NCBI RefSeq assembly: GCF_003073045.1
Contig: NC_037592.1
Location: 18,309,844 to 18,373,843 of the forward strand
Length of the DNA stretch: 64,000 nucleotides
Direction: 5' to 3'
Source: Pomacea canaliculata
Taxonomy: Eukaryota; Mollusca; Gastropoda; Architaenioglossa; Ampullariidae
Both the position numbers and the translations under genes were made by a program. Numbering within the stretch: the stretch's first letter is position 1; each line of letters begins with the position of its first letter. The notes beneath the pieces are model-generated. The model saw only the letters and a program-made list of their open reading frames with translations. It did not search any database and was not told the origin of the DNA. Shown piece after piece: positions 28,501-39,500 of this stretch.

Positions 28501-31500
28501 CCATCAACAATATTTATGTATGCAATTGTACCTGGATATTTCAGTATTTCAGTGATAGAAAGTCGTATATAAAGTACATAGTAAAAAAAATTATAATCTC
28601 TCTCGCTTCTTTGTCTTCATATTTTCCTCAATGTCCAAAACTTTGCTTTGATTTTTTCCTGTCTCTGAAGACTTGTTAAAGCATGCTTATGTTTGTCATT
28701 ATATATATATACTTCAAACGTTTGCAGGTCTCAGGTAAAGCTACCTTATTTGTAGAATCACATAGCCGCTTGCTGTAATGCTGGAATCTTGAATGCAGAG
28801 CTGCGAGGAGCTCACAAACGATAAATTATACTGAATTCAGCTAACATTTATTTGTTATATTCACATTTAATTCACGATGTTGGTTTATAACAGCCCACAC
28901 TCAAAAGGCCATCGCCTAAGCCCTGCAGCGATCCTGCAAGCGCGGAGGTAAGGAGCTGTCCACAATAAGCACTACTCATCATGCCCACTAGATGAACTAA
29001 CATGGTTTTAATTAAACAAGAAAGGAATTTGAACATTTTGTTGTATTTCAGATAAGTAAGTCATGAAACAATTTAAAAAAACTAAAGTTTAGCATGTACA
29101 TTGTTGATTTCTATATGACAAATCTGAATACCTGGAGATATTCGTATCGAGGAAAATTGCATGTTGACGTTAGTAGAAAACATGGCAGTCAAGTCAGTTG
29201 GTTTTTGTTGTGTTGACAGGGTCTGGGCGCTGTGATTCCTGGAGAAGTAGTTCCTGCAGAGCCCTTTAAGATTAGATGTCCATCTAAACGTCTTTCAACA
29301 GGTACGCAATGTGTACCTAAGAAATAATAAAGCATTAGTACAGCACACCTGAATATCCAGACCAGAAACCCAATAGAATTGAAATGACTTGAAATCTGAA
29401 GCTATGATGGTGGTCAAGACAGTTGAAAACCTTGAATTACAAGAACATAGTTTGTTATTGCACCTCAGAAATATTTCTTGTACATAAGATTTTTTTATTT
29501 GTGTCACAATATTTTTATTGCAAGTCACAATGATTGCGTGTGGGAGTGCTATTGTCTTTGTGTAAAAACATATTTTGTCGTAGTTCGTGGCACCCCGGAG
29601 GTACGCGGGTGCTTTGCTCAGAAGCTGGTGCTGGAGGACGTCCGTGGGGAGCCCGTGGAGTTGCTGGGTTCAATGACAAGAACAGTCTGCGTCGACAGGT
29701 GATTGTCACCACCCATGGGACATACGGCAGCTAGTCGTTGTCTCGCCCACCTGGCGTGATCTTCTACCACCCAGTTACAAACGTACCTGGGTGTTAAACT
29801 ATTATTCTTTCTGTGCTTTGTCTATTCTGTAATCCACATGCTTCACTCATTCTATTCAGTTATTCCATCATACTTGCTAACTTAAAACAAAACACTCATA
29901 CTATTTTTCAAAGGAGATAAGGCAGGAAATAATATTCTGTATTATCAACTTTTAGAAATTAACACAGAATATATAAAAGTGTCGTAACATTCAGATGTAA
30001 ACAAACAAATCTCTGCCCGCATTGTTTATTCAACGAACAAGAAAGGAAGTTGCGCTATCTGTTGGACATTTCAGATGTTTTGTCCGTGGATACCCGTATG
30101 CAGCTCTGGCACGTGGGAAACGCTGCACGTGCGGCCACAGTTTCGGTCTGTACGGACCTACCAACACCTGTGATGTTCCCTGCACTGGCGACTCGAGCAG
30201 CACCTGCGGGAGTTTCAACGCTTTTAATGTTCTCTCCACTGGTTTCCGTGAGTGTAAATTCTCGACGGTCCTTCTGTCAGTACTAGTCGGGTATTGACAA
30301 GGTGATTTCTATATTCGGCGTAGATAGTAGTCTAACTACGCAAACGTTCATCCATTATATACATTTCTACCTATGAGCGTGTATACTAACGCGGCTGCTT
30401 GCGTGTGTATTTATGTATTGTGTGCGTGTGCGATGTTTGTGCGTGTGTGTGCGCACGCGGAAATGTGTGTCAGCCTCACGACCTGCCCCTCAAAGATGCG
30501 GCCCAAGAGGAAGTGGACAGATACATGAGGATGCCTGTCTCTACCTCATCAAGCAGCCTGTCAGCATTGACCAGGCTCAGCGTGCATGCTCGCAGTATGG
30601 CGGGAATCTCGTGAGCATTCGTTCCCCACAGAAGCAGGTACCCGAACAAAAACCATTTTTATTTACAACTAAACTAAGCGCTGTGCTTGGTTGTATGCGA
30701 AACGACACTTAAGGTTGTTGCTTTGATTAGTCCTCCTTTATTTGTCTTGCGGTGGTTCGCTGTACAACTCTGGCTATGAGCAAGTTTATGACGCTGTAAC
30801 TACTTTAGAAAGGTTATTCAGTCTCCTCATTATCTGTTGATGCAGATGGCTGTCGAAATGATGCTTCGCGACGTCGATGTAGCAGCCACCTGGACAGGAC
30901 TGTACAAGACTAGCACATGGCAGTTCTTTGATGGAACCCTGTACAATCCAGAAACATCCTTCCGTAGATGGAAGCCTGGCAACGATGAAACATCAACTCG
31001 GCTTTTTGTCCGTGAGTTGGCGTCACAGTGGTCAGTTTGATTCTTCCAAGAGTCGGTTCATGGCTACTCATATTTGTCGGTATTATTTTATTATTTTTTT
31101 GAAGGGAAAAGTCATGTAGGAAAGACATGCAAATGGAAGTACTTACATGACTACACGTGTACACGAGCAGGCGCACACGGTGACATTTGTGTGTTATTGC
31201 CTGCTCATGTATTAACCCGTCAGTGTCCCACTTAATGTGCAAACGGTACTACTTTGTATATCATATTACAAATTGTAATAGTTCACAGTAAAACATATAT
31301 TAAGCAAATGTGTTGGGCAATGCAGCACACATGGCATTCCTGTTTCAGAGGTACAGTCTGAGCAAGGTTTTCAGTGGACAAACAACAATCCCAGTGAATT
31401 AGCTTCTGCTTTGTGTGACATCCCCATCTCACCTACCTCCTCCGGTATTTTATTAATCCAGTAATAAATTAAGGTTGACATGTGAATGAAAGAAGAAAGC

Positions 31501-34258
31501 ATGGAAAATATACCTACACTCGTAGTAAGGAACACAATATCTCAATAATTTGTAAATAAAACGAAAGAAGATACTCGGTTGACAGTAACTATAAAATGGA
31601 TTACTTAACTATTAACTATCAAAAAGGCTAATTAATTAACAAATTGATTATATTAAATGTGTCCTTCTCTTTGTTATTGCCTGTATTATACAGGACATGA
31701 AATGGTCATCAAGGTCCACAAAAAAGGTATAGTCTGTTGTCCAGCTGATTATGAAACATTAGACCCTACAATAAGATTAAAATAAAGTGTGGCATGACAG
31801 TTTACTCGTGGACATACATGTTGTACAATACTGTTGTAGAGCCGTGTGGTTACAACGGGGCCGGGCGAAGGTTGGGCCCCACGGGCCGTTGTTTTCCTCG
31901 TCCTCGACAGTCCGGTTACCACGTGGGTCGAGGCACAGTATGCATGTGCCGTTGCTATGGGCAACCTTGCGAGCGTCAGCAACGTTCCCCAAGAGAACGT
32001 GAGTCAACCATTTAGTTGGAGACCGAGTTCCACTGTAACAGTAGGGGAGGGAGTGAGTGAGAGGCAATAAAAATGGAATCTTTATAATGGAATCAGATAA
32101 ACGTTGAGAAGTCGTTCTGCGAGTTGCGTGTTAATAAATTTAAAAGTTTTATCTTAAATTTGGAATAATTTTAGACAATTAGGAGGATATTTGAAAACTC
32201 ACAGTAATAAGGAAAAGCTACATTTGTTAGTTAATAAGCTAATTTTTTGTTAGAAGGAAATTTTAAAACGTTCTGCACAGGTGTTTTTAATTGCTGATTT
32301 GTTGATTGTATTTGTGGCACATTAATAACATTTTTAACCCTTGACTGGTTGACAGAGTGAATTGACGGGGGCCCTGTACAGGTCAGGGGCCAAGCAGAAC
32401 GTGCTCGTAAAAGACGGAGGTAACAGACCTGTCTGACATCATAGATGTTTGTCTCGTTGAGGCCACGAGGGTCATTTGAGAAACATTTGTGTTTTTGTGC
32501 TCTCAGGACATGCACTACTCCTTTGTCACTAGGTTACACGCTCCAGTCAACTTTGTCATCTATGCAAACTGGCATAAATATTTATCACATTGAAAAATAA
32601 CCCAAACAAATATAGGAATCGATGTGTATTTTTCTGGAGAGCATATAGCAAGTCTGCCTCTTGATTGCTGTTTCAGTGTAATATATATAATTAGAAATCA
32701 CTGATAATTTAGCACTCGTATTCCCATTAGCTGGGTTGTATATCTTTTCAGTCTTCTTGTGGATCAACGGCCTGTACATCTATAACCAGACTGCTCAACC
32801 GGCGGGCTCGGGTGCAGTGTGTGTACTCGGTAAACTAAAGACCACCCTTCTCTATGATATTTGACTAGTTCTTGACACCAGCTACTTGTCTGTGTCTGTT
32901 TGCCTGTATGCCTGCCAGTACAATGTGTATGCATGAGATTGAACTGATTGTGTAAAAGCCAAGTCTCACGTTGATTACCGACCCGCACTCAGTTTGTGTG
33001 AATTCGTTATCGCATACTTCACATATCTTCAACACTTTAATGGAAATGCATAGATAGTTTATGACTGATTATAACCACAATAAGTGAGCACATCTGACCT
33101 TAAAGAGTTATTACCCATCTAACATATGGTAAGACTACCATTCAATTACCATACTGCAATGGCTTTCTTGTCCTGTTACAGACATACTGAACGATTCCAG
33201 ACCATGCGGTTCTGGTAAGTAGCCATACTGCAGTTTTATGGATTTGGCAGTCCCAATATTAAAGAAACCTTTTGCGATTATGATTTGTTGAGACGTGTGA
33301 TGATTTTTAAAATTCTTTTTAATGGATTTGGACTGCCCTTGCTTTCATTCATAGTTTACACTAACGAAGAACAACTCTATGTCAGAATAGGATATAAACC
33401 ATACCCATGTTGCAAAACTCAGTATTTTTATTCTTTTCAGGCTGGCAGCTGTTCGGACAGTCCTGTTACTTCTCACTGGGGACCACAGTGAAGACGCGGT
33501 CTGAAGCTTCCACACTTTGTGAAAGGTTTGCATCTGAGCAGAAATTTTCCGTTTTAGACATCTCTAGATATATATGTGTGTGGTATGTGTTCATGTGTGT
33601 GCGCGCTCGCGCGCTCGCTTGCCTGCTGCAAATGAAGAATAGATGAGGTGACTTCAGAATGAGTGATAACAAGTTAAAGGCTGGTGCACTTTATGGTGGC
33701 AGAGAATACAGCTGCAGCCACATTTTGTCGTTAGACAGCGAGGCAGAGGGGACCTACATCGCCACCTTGGCACCATCCTCACGTGTACTGCTAGGTGAGT
33801 CAAAGAGCTGCAGACAGCAACCAACACTGAAGACAGTAAACAAAATGAAGACAGCAAGCAACACCTACCATACATAAATCCAGTTGTCTAAATGTGAAAC
33901 TTGTACTATTGTAAATGTGTACACATGTTTATGCGGGCTTATGTATACACACGAGTATGAGGGTTTGTGTATACACATGTTTATGCGAGATTGTATATGC
34001 ACATGTTAATGTGACTTTTAGCATTCAACATGTATACTGACAGATCCTCTCTACTCCCCACTGACTGATGAGTTTGTGGGAAGCGACAGGCAGACAACCT
34101 CCTACAGTCCATGGGCAGCTGGTCAGGGAAGACAAAACCTGTCTAACGGACGCTGCACGGTTCTGTCCACGTCCTCGGGGAGCTTGCAGAATGCACCGTG
34201 TGGCCTGCTGAACGCCCGCCTGGTGTGCGAGGCCCCCAAGATTCGGTGCTCAGGATGA
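17092..34258 (+). CDS. Secreted CEMIP/TMEM2-like hyaluronidase with WSC and three C-type lectin domains
   Basis: I traced 38 exons: 17092-17115 and 17542-17691 (signal peptide, tentative); 17886-18084, 18202-18371, 18619-18745, 19038-19187, 19522-19722, 20145-20249, 20507-20691, 20914-20983, 21411-21529, 21854-22035, 22335-22404, 23157-23303, 23949-24102, 24780-24851, 25023-25216, 25676-25899, 26231-26452, 26913-27017, 27284-27398, 27613-27780, 28115-28274 (core); 28894-28947, 29220-29301 (linker); 29584-29698, 30075-30247 (WSC); 30474 to 34258 (lectin part). Core landmarks match CEMIP/CEMIP2 in order: a G8-like start (LANLTVDAGGALIW), RKFLGVRSGGVMELHGK, VDMRAEVGLLTRNI, HMGQQ, GAYPLHFHM, HHSFSRCVTVHGS, DGNWVFRGN. 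CEMIP and CEMIP2 (TMEM2) depolymerise or bind hyaluronan. No membrane segment is seen, so the ~1,638-residue product should be secreted. About six single-base indels must be allowed (five missing, one extra); every other junction agrees in phase. It could therefore be a young pseudogene. Confidence 0.85.
17886..20691 (+). other. N-terminal G8-like and hyaluronidase-core part of the CEMIP-like gene
   Basis: Seven exons give the G8-type segment, the GG-like segment (FTSLERLGAQQVRNIGLGDSY, matching the KLGS...LGF region of CEMIP) and the CRSC-equivalent LPCSTCSKNQI. Phases run 1, 0, 1, 1, 1, 1, 0 at the successive exon ends and no frame problem is seen. The residue before the first core exon reads CPWEQTGLLRWSD, the usual Cys-Pro opening of the mature CEMIP core. 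Confidence 0.85.
20387..20462 (+). repeat. A-rich AAAC/AAAAC low-complexity tract
   Basis: A run of A with interspersed C, ending in four AAAC units, lies 45 bases before the exon at 20507. It could be the tail of a decayed retroposon, but nothing upstream confirms that. Confidence 0.7.
22090..22205 (+). repeat. Imperfect CA-rich microsatellite
   Basis: A run rich in CA dinucleotides lies just after the exon ending at 22035, ending in a pure ACACAC stretch near 22187-22202. Confidence 0.85.
22450..22640 (+). mobile_element. Possible tRNA-derived SINE in an intron
   Basis: A good B-box-like GGTTCGAGACC lies at 22518-22528, with a GC-rich flank and a body ending near CTTTCTCGGCCACTGAG. A clear A box at normal distance is not seen, so this may be a fragment. 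It sits in the intron between exons 22335-22404 and 23157-23303. Confidence 0.4.
25471..25562 (+). repeat. Tetranucleotide microsatellite (ACAG)n
   Basis: About 23 repeats of the four-base unit, almost perfect apart from one substitution, lie in an intron of the CEMIP-like gene. Confidence 0.95.
29584..30247 (+). other. WSC domain exons of the CEMIP-like gene
   Basis: Two exons (29584-29698 and 30075-30247) encode RGCF at the start, a Cys at CVDRC, then KRCTCGHSFGLYGP, CDVPCTGDSSSTCG and a final FNVLSTGF. The Cys spacing and the C-x-C-G / C-x(3)-C-x(n)-CGG-like pattern are those of the WSC domain, a putative carbohydrate-binding module first named from yeast wall sensors and also found in polycystin-1. 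I know of no WSC domain in vertebrate CEMIP proteins. Confidence 0.8.
30474..31444 (+). other. First C-type lectin domain of the CEMIP-like gene
   Basis: Exons 30474-30637, 30846-31011 and 31349-31444. Features are HEDACLYLIKQPVSIDQAQ, then ACSQYGGNLVSI, then ATWTGLYKTSTWQFFDGTLY and FRRWKPGNDET. This is a C-type lectin-like fold in order; the usual WIGL is WTGL. No EPN or QPD motif is clear, so calcium-dependent mannose- or galactose-type binding is doubtful. The end reads ALCDIP rather than the usual FVCE. Confidence 0.75.
31694..32829 (+). other. Second C-type lectin domain of the CEMIP-like gene
   Basis: Exons 31694-31726 (linker), 31840-31998, 32356-32419 and 32752-32829. The exon at 31840 begins PCGYNGAGRRLGPTGRCF in one frame and continues VTTWVEAQYACAVAMGNLAS in another. 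One surplus T in the TTTT run near 31891 would account for the change. The last exon gives FLWINGLYIYNQTAQPAG and a closing Cys. The fold is recognisable but short in its second half. Confidence 0.65.
33182..34258 (+). other. Third C-type lectin domain and C-terminus of the CEMIP-like gene
   Basis: Exons 33182-33214, 33441-33525, about 33712-33794 and 34044-34258. The string is PCGSGWQLFGQSCYFSLG, then SEASTLCE, HILSLDSEAEG, YSPWAAGQGRQN, RCTVLST, and a close of ARLVCEAPKIRCSG before the stop. The acceptor at 33711 is chosen because it alone gives a phase-consistent domain; one six bases later would also work. No transmembrane segment follows. Confidence 0.8.
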
Positions 34259-34267
34259 ACCTTTTGG

Positions 34268-34334
34268 AATAAAAAGCTTTTGAAAGGAAAACTCTCAGTA
34301 ATACTTGTGTGCTAGAGTTTGGAATTCAAAATAA
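34268..34334 (+). terminator. Candidate polyadenylation signals of the CEMIP-like gene
   Basis: AATAAA occurs at about 34268, ten bases after the stop codon, and again near 34330. Either could end the transcript; the second leaves a more usual 3' UTR. Confidence 0.45.
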
Positions 34335-34339
34335 AGATT

Positions 34340-35285
34340 AGTAGTTTATCTTTCCAGCAGATAGACAATGTTTACACTTATTTCTTGTAGAAAAGCGTAT
34401 GCAAAAGTTAACTGTGATTATTATTACTAAATTTTCATATAGGTGATGTAAGTTTGATTAAAAAAATTATTACAAATGAAACACTCGAAATGAAACTGAG
34501 AAAAATGAATGCTGGTTAAAAAAGTCCATAATTTTAAAGAAATCTCCATGATTGAAACTTGATAAACAAGCAATTGTCATGTGTGGAAAACACAAAATAA
34601 AAAACTTTCCTCTTCCTCTTTCATGAGTATGTTATATAGATGTATATATATATATGTGTGTGTGTGGCTGGGACACTCTTTAATTCCGTGTATGCTTGTA
34701 TGTAGTACCGCTGTTTCACTGTTTAATTCTTGAGAGCAATTTGTAAACTTTTTTCATTAAGAGAAGTCTGCAAAATGACATGCTGTCTATAATCATCTCT
34801 TTAATTAACCGCTAGTAACCCCGCCTCTCACTCCGCCCAAGGGTAGACCTTGATTATGACTGGTCGATCAAGTTACTCGTCCCTATCATGCAACTTTGGC
34901 AATTTTTTTTCATTTGTCGACGCCGATATCTCCCAATCAAAAGACATTCTGTCCTCGAGATGGAAGAGGACATCCTATCTAAAGGTCCAGTGTCATGACG
35001 AGCCAAAACAAACATCACAACAACGTCCGGTGACAGAAGAAGACGTAAGGCGAGACAAAAATTAGCGATCCGTCCCCTCAAGTTATTAATTGTAAGTCAT
35101 TCAGGGAGTTGCCCGACCATAGTTGTACAAACACCAGACTCATCTTTCCTCCATGATTACAGTCCCTGAACGTGTTGCTGGCAGACAGCAGGTTGTTTAC
35201 CCTGAGTCAGGGGACGTGACTCTTTATTTTCTCGTGTGGTCTACTCAAAGCTGTAATACGATTGGTCATGACGTCACTGTAGAAG
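34340..35285. other. No gene seen
   Basis: AT-rich intergenic sequence with a short TA/TG run near 34645-34666. No exon-like reading frame or RNA gene was recognised. Confidence 0.5.
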
Positions 35286-35287
35286 GC

Positions 35288-35474
35288 GGAACGCAGGGCT
35301 TCTGCTTACGCAAAAAATTGCGTACAGTACGCATTAAAAGTTCGGAGGACCCCTTCAATTTTCGTCAATGGGGTCCCATTCAAATTTGGGCGAAGAACAG
35401 GGACCCCTTAAAAATCTGAAGAAGGGGTCCCTGGGACCCCAAAGAATTTAGCCTTAGCAGAAGCCCTGGGAACG
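35288..35474 (+). mobile_element. MITE, 175 bp, with CAGGGCTTCTG inverted termini and 6-bp target duplication
   Basis: The element at 35294-35468 begins CAGGGCTTCTG and ends CAGAAGCCCTG, an 11-bp perfect terminal inverted repeat. It is flanked by GGAACG at 35288-35293 and 35469-35474. Inside are the odd palindrome GCGTACAGTACGC and nested GGGACCCC/GGGGTCCC repeats. It has no coding capacity. Its two halves are nearly identical to the two ends of the 14-kb element at 48173-62280, so that larger element belongs to the same family. A 6-7-bp duplication does not fit classic hAT (8 bp), Tc1/mariner (TA) or piggyBac (TTAA); IS3EU, Dada or unusual hAT lineages remain possible. Confidence 0.85.
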
Positions 35475-35599
35475 TCTGACAGTTAACAGTGTTGAAAACG
35501 TCATTAGATTTTGTGCGACGTGATATGACGTCATAAATTAACAGCGCGTTGTAGATCTCGCGTCACCATCACTAGGGCGTTACAATCGAGGTCGTCACG

Positions 35600-36598
35600 T
35601 GCTGTAAGGTAGCAGCGCTGGTTGTTTGTTTGTAAGCGGTCGTTGAAGTGCACTGTGCTCAGCACAAACACACAAACACACAAACATCACTGACTGCAGG
35701 AAGAACTCGTGACAGTCACGACTGACTGAATGTTTAATGTCTGGTTCCGCTTGACAGCTCATTCTCAGGACACGGTAAGCAGCTTATCGTGCATTGAGAC
35801 TGTGAACCTTAGTACTGCATGTATGTGTGTAAATATACATATTTGTGTACATGTATCGCTATATCTGTGCATCTGTGGGCTTTAATAGTCAGAGGTACCG
35901 TGAGTGTGTATGAGACAGGAATGTTCATTCTTTAGTTTTGAAAAGAAACTTATGAGCATAGAATGAATGAATTAATATATTACTATTTATATATCACCTA
36001 CTACGTGTTGGCAAAGTCAAAATATACAATTACCTACTTTGCTATATGATAAACCCCTGTTGCTCGTTCTCTCTCTCTCTCTCTTTGCACAAACGAATTT
36101 ATTTTCGAACGAAGTCTTCAACTATAATAAACTAATAATTGAAACAGCAGCTTGGTGATACACAATAACTAGGCTCAAAAACAGTAGACCTAACGTTTCG
36201 TAGAGTAAGAGTTCTGGTAATCGTTCTTTATTTTCTTAAGCAAAATGTTTTAGTTTGTTCTTTAATGATGTTATACATCCATCCACCCATGGCAATGAGG
36301 CAGGTGCTATTTATCTGATTGCCGACCTCATCCACAAGCTGTTGTCATCATTTGCTTGGACACCCTACATTTGTCCTCGCTAGCTTCAATTTCAGTCACT
36401 AACGGCCTTCCCAGTTTTTTTAAAAAATACTTTGCTCTAACTGCCATAGCGATGACTAAGGTTGTCTTGCGCTGTTGTATTATTGTCTTGATATATACAG
36501 GTGACAATATTTTTTATGTCTGCTGGCGACAGTATTTTGGTTTTTATTCCCGTCTGTATGTTCAAAATGGTCACATTTCAACATCTTCTTTCATAGGT
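35600..36598 (+). other. Possible 5' UTR and first intron of the sushi/galectin-like gene
   Basis: The block ending in GGACACG at about 35775 is followed by GTAAGC, a good donor, and could be a non-coding first exon joined to an acceptor before the start codon at 36599 (TTTCATAG at 36589-36596). This is a guess from splice-like signals. No other gene is seen here. Confidence 0.3.
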
Positions 36599-39500
36599 AT
36601 GTTCAAGAGGTGCTTCTTTTTCGAAGTCCTCACAAAGTGGAGATGTATTGGGGTGGTGTTATTGCTATGTGCATCCTCAATATTACAAACCCAATGGTGA
36701 GTTTGGTGCTATTTAACGATGTATGTATCTTCAGTTTATTATAATTCTGTATGCTGAGAAAAGCAGTAAACGCGACTACAAGATATTCTGCATCTTGTTT
36801 AATAGTTTCCTTTCTCGGATCCTTGTTATTGAAATTTTAATTTTCTAAAGCTTGAAAGTAAAATATGTTTCTTTGAAACTAATCAAAAATAAACTTTGCT
36901 TCTTTGTTGTAATGTGCATAAATCTTATTTTGTAAATTCTAGCAACATGCTATTCCATGACACACAAGACGCAGAACCTATCAATCTCAAGCTGTGTAAT
37001 ACCTTTAGTATAATATGATATCATATCTTTGGTATAATAAACATATCTCTAGTATGATATAGATATTTTTACAGCAGAAATCTGCAGCCGATTACAGCTT
37101 TTAGTCAATTATAACTTTCAGAAAGTGTAATAAATTAAAACGCTTTCATTATCACAGCCTTTAGTAAATAACAATATATTCTAAAAAATCAAACACTAAA
37201 CAGTTACGCAGTTGAAACTTCTAAACTTTGGTCAGAAGTACACGAGCCATCTTCTTTGTACAGCATGGAAGATGAAAATAGGAATTGTGGAGACCCTGCT
37301 GACCCTGACTTTAACAATGCCTTGCATGTAATTTGGAATAAAAGAAGTGCAAAGATAGTTTGCATGGAAAACTTCTTTCACGTTGGACAATTTCCGTCCG
37401 CCATTTGCAACGAGAATAACAGATGGGAGTACACAACAAAATGTGTGCAGCATCGGTGGATCTCACCTGTGAGTAGCTCGTGGCAAGGGATGTTTGGAAA
37501 GTCAATAGGTTTTGTTTATTAGTAAGTCAAGATGACAACTGGCGCCCACATATATCTCATGTGTCCTGGGCTTTCATTTGACAATACTTACAGCTTGCTC
37601 TGGCGCAAACACCCAACTTATTTCTTCTATCATCATCCGCTGATGTAAATTAGTTGTCGAAATGTGAACTTTTAGCTTTACAACTGTCTTAAATAATATG
37701 TTGAAAACATTTCAATTAAACGTTTTAATAAATCCCCAAAAGAATGTGTCGTAGTATGCCAGTGAATGCAAAAACGATATGTGCACTCATATGGTGTGTT
37801 TAAATTACTGTTTTAAATAATATATTTGGCAATTTAAAAGATTTAAAAAGGTTGATATTTCTGTATCTCTCTCTTTAATTCTCTCTCTATATATAAATAT
37901 ATGCCTACTTTCTTAATTTGAGTCTTGCAATGTAGATTTTCATTTGCCCTAGTTGAATTTTGCATTTTTCCATTAAGTTAAGGTGACCAGACGTTTCGGG
38001 GGCGAAAGCGGGACACGTGCCGATGATGGTGTCGTCACCGTCAAAAAACGCCGAAAAAAGTGATTTTTAAAGACAATCGGGATATTTGATGGACTTGCCA
38101 GAAAGCCAGAAAGCGGGACATTGGGCGTCCAGCCCGATATTCAGGCGGGACACGAGGTCAAAAGCGGGACTGTCCCGCCTAAAGCGGGACGTCTGGTCAC
38201 CTTAACTAAGTTTAAGTAGAATGTGAACATAATCAATCTCAATTACTGTCCATGTAGAGATGTAAAATAATAATGTTGCTGCACATCTAAGATATTTGTA
38301 CTATCGAAAGTTAATAGTATTTTGTTCACACTACACTTTATGAAAATGTTAATTATGATGGCGCTTCCTCTTGAGAAGGGGCTCAGGCCGACTAAAAAAT
38401 TGGAATCTTTTAAAAAGAATGGAATCTATATATAGATGTGTTTTGTGTGTGTGTGTGTGTGTTTTACAGAAATTCGGTGGTTTCTTTCCCTTGATTTTTC
38501 CACTAGCAGGCTCGGGACGGGTTGCATTTTGTGCCGATGTAACTCCAGTCACACCAACGCTTGTACGTAACATTGTCACCATCTAGGTTTATTTTTCATA
38601 ACATCATCACCCATCAGCTCTTTACTACAGTTTTAAATCCTATCAGTCACGGTTAAAATAGTCAGACTCGTCATTACAGTTGTAGGTAAGCATCAAAATG
38701 TTAATTTAGACGTGTGTGTGTGTGTGTTTGTTTTTTGTTTTTGTTTTTTTGTTTTGTTTTGTTTTTTTTTTGTTGTGTTGGTGTAAAGTGTTGGGTTCTC
38801 GGGGAAACATTCTCACTGCCATCCCTCTTGTTGTTCGAAACCAAGGTTTACCATAACCGTATCAGATACGGCAGAGGCCACCTTCATAGTCATCCGTGCG
38901 GTGTTTCGCGCCCTCATTGGCGGCGTGCAACTCGAGAACCAAGTGCTCATCCACACCGTGTATGCAGGTGAAATCTTGGCCCAGGTCCAGTTCAACCAGT
39001 CCTTCCCGTTTACTGTGGACAAGAAGGCGCACATCAAGCTGGTTCCAGAAAGCGATGTCAAACTCGGAGTAAGCAAATGTAAAGATAAAGAGTAGAAAAC
39101 TCTTTACTGATGTGGCACATAATGTCTACCATGAATGATCCCAAGACTAGTGACAGGTGTTATTAGTTAAATATAGTTAACCTGTCTGATGCTAATGTTA
39201 TGTGTTGCAGTACTAAACTCTTGTACGTAAATAATTTGTCTTCCGATATACCTTAGTTAAGACGATTATTCCTCGAAGTTATAAATTATGTATTTCAGCA
39301 TATTGAGGAATTATTTCTAAAATATTTTCTTATTTTTGTAGTAGGCTCTACGTGCAGTCCTCTATTTATCCGATGTCTCACAGTCGATTCTTCTGAACAG
39401 ATTTTTGTAAATGGGACAAAGCTGATGAGTTACGACTCGCCAACACCACTAGCTATTCTGAGACATGTTGACATCAGTAACGAGTCGTATGTGAATTCTG

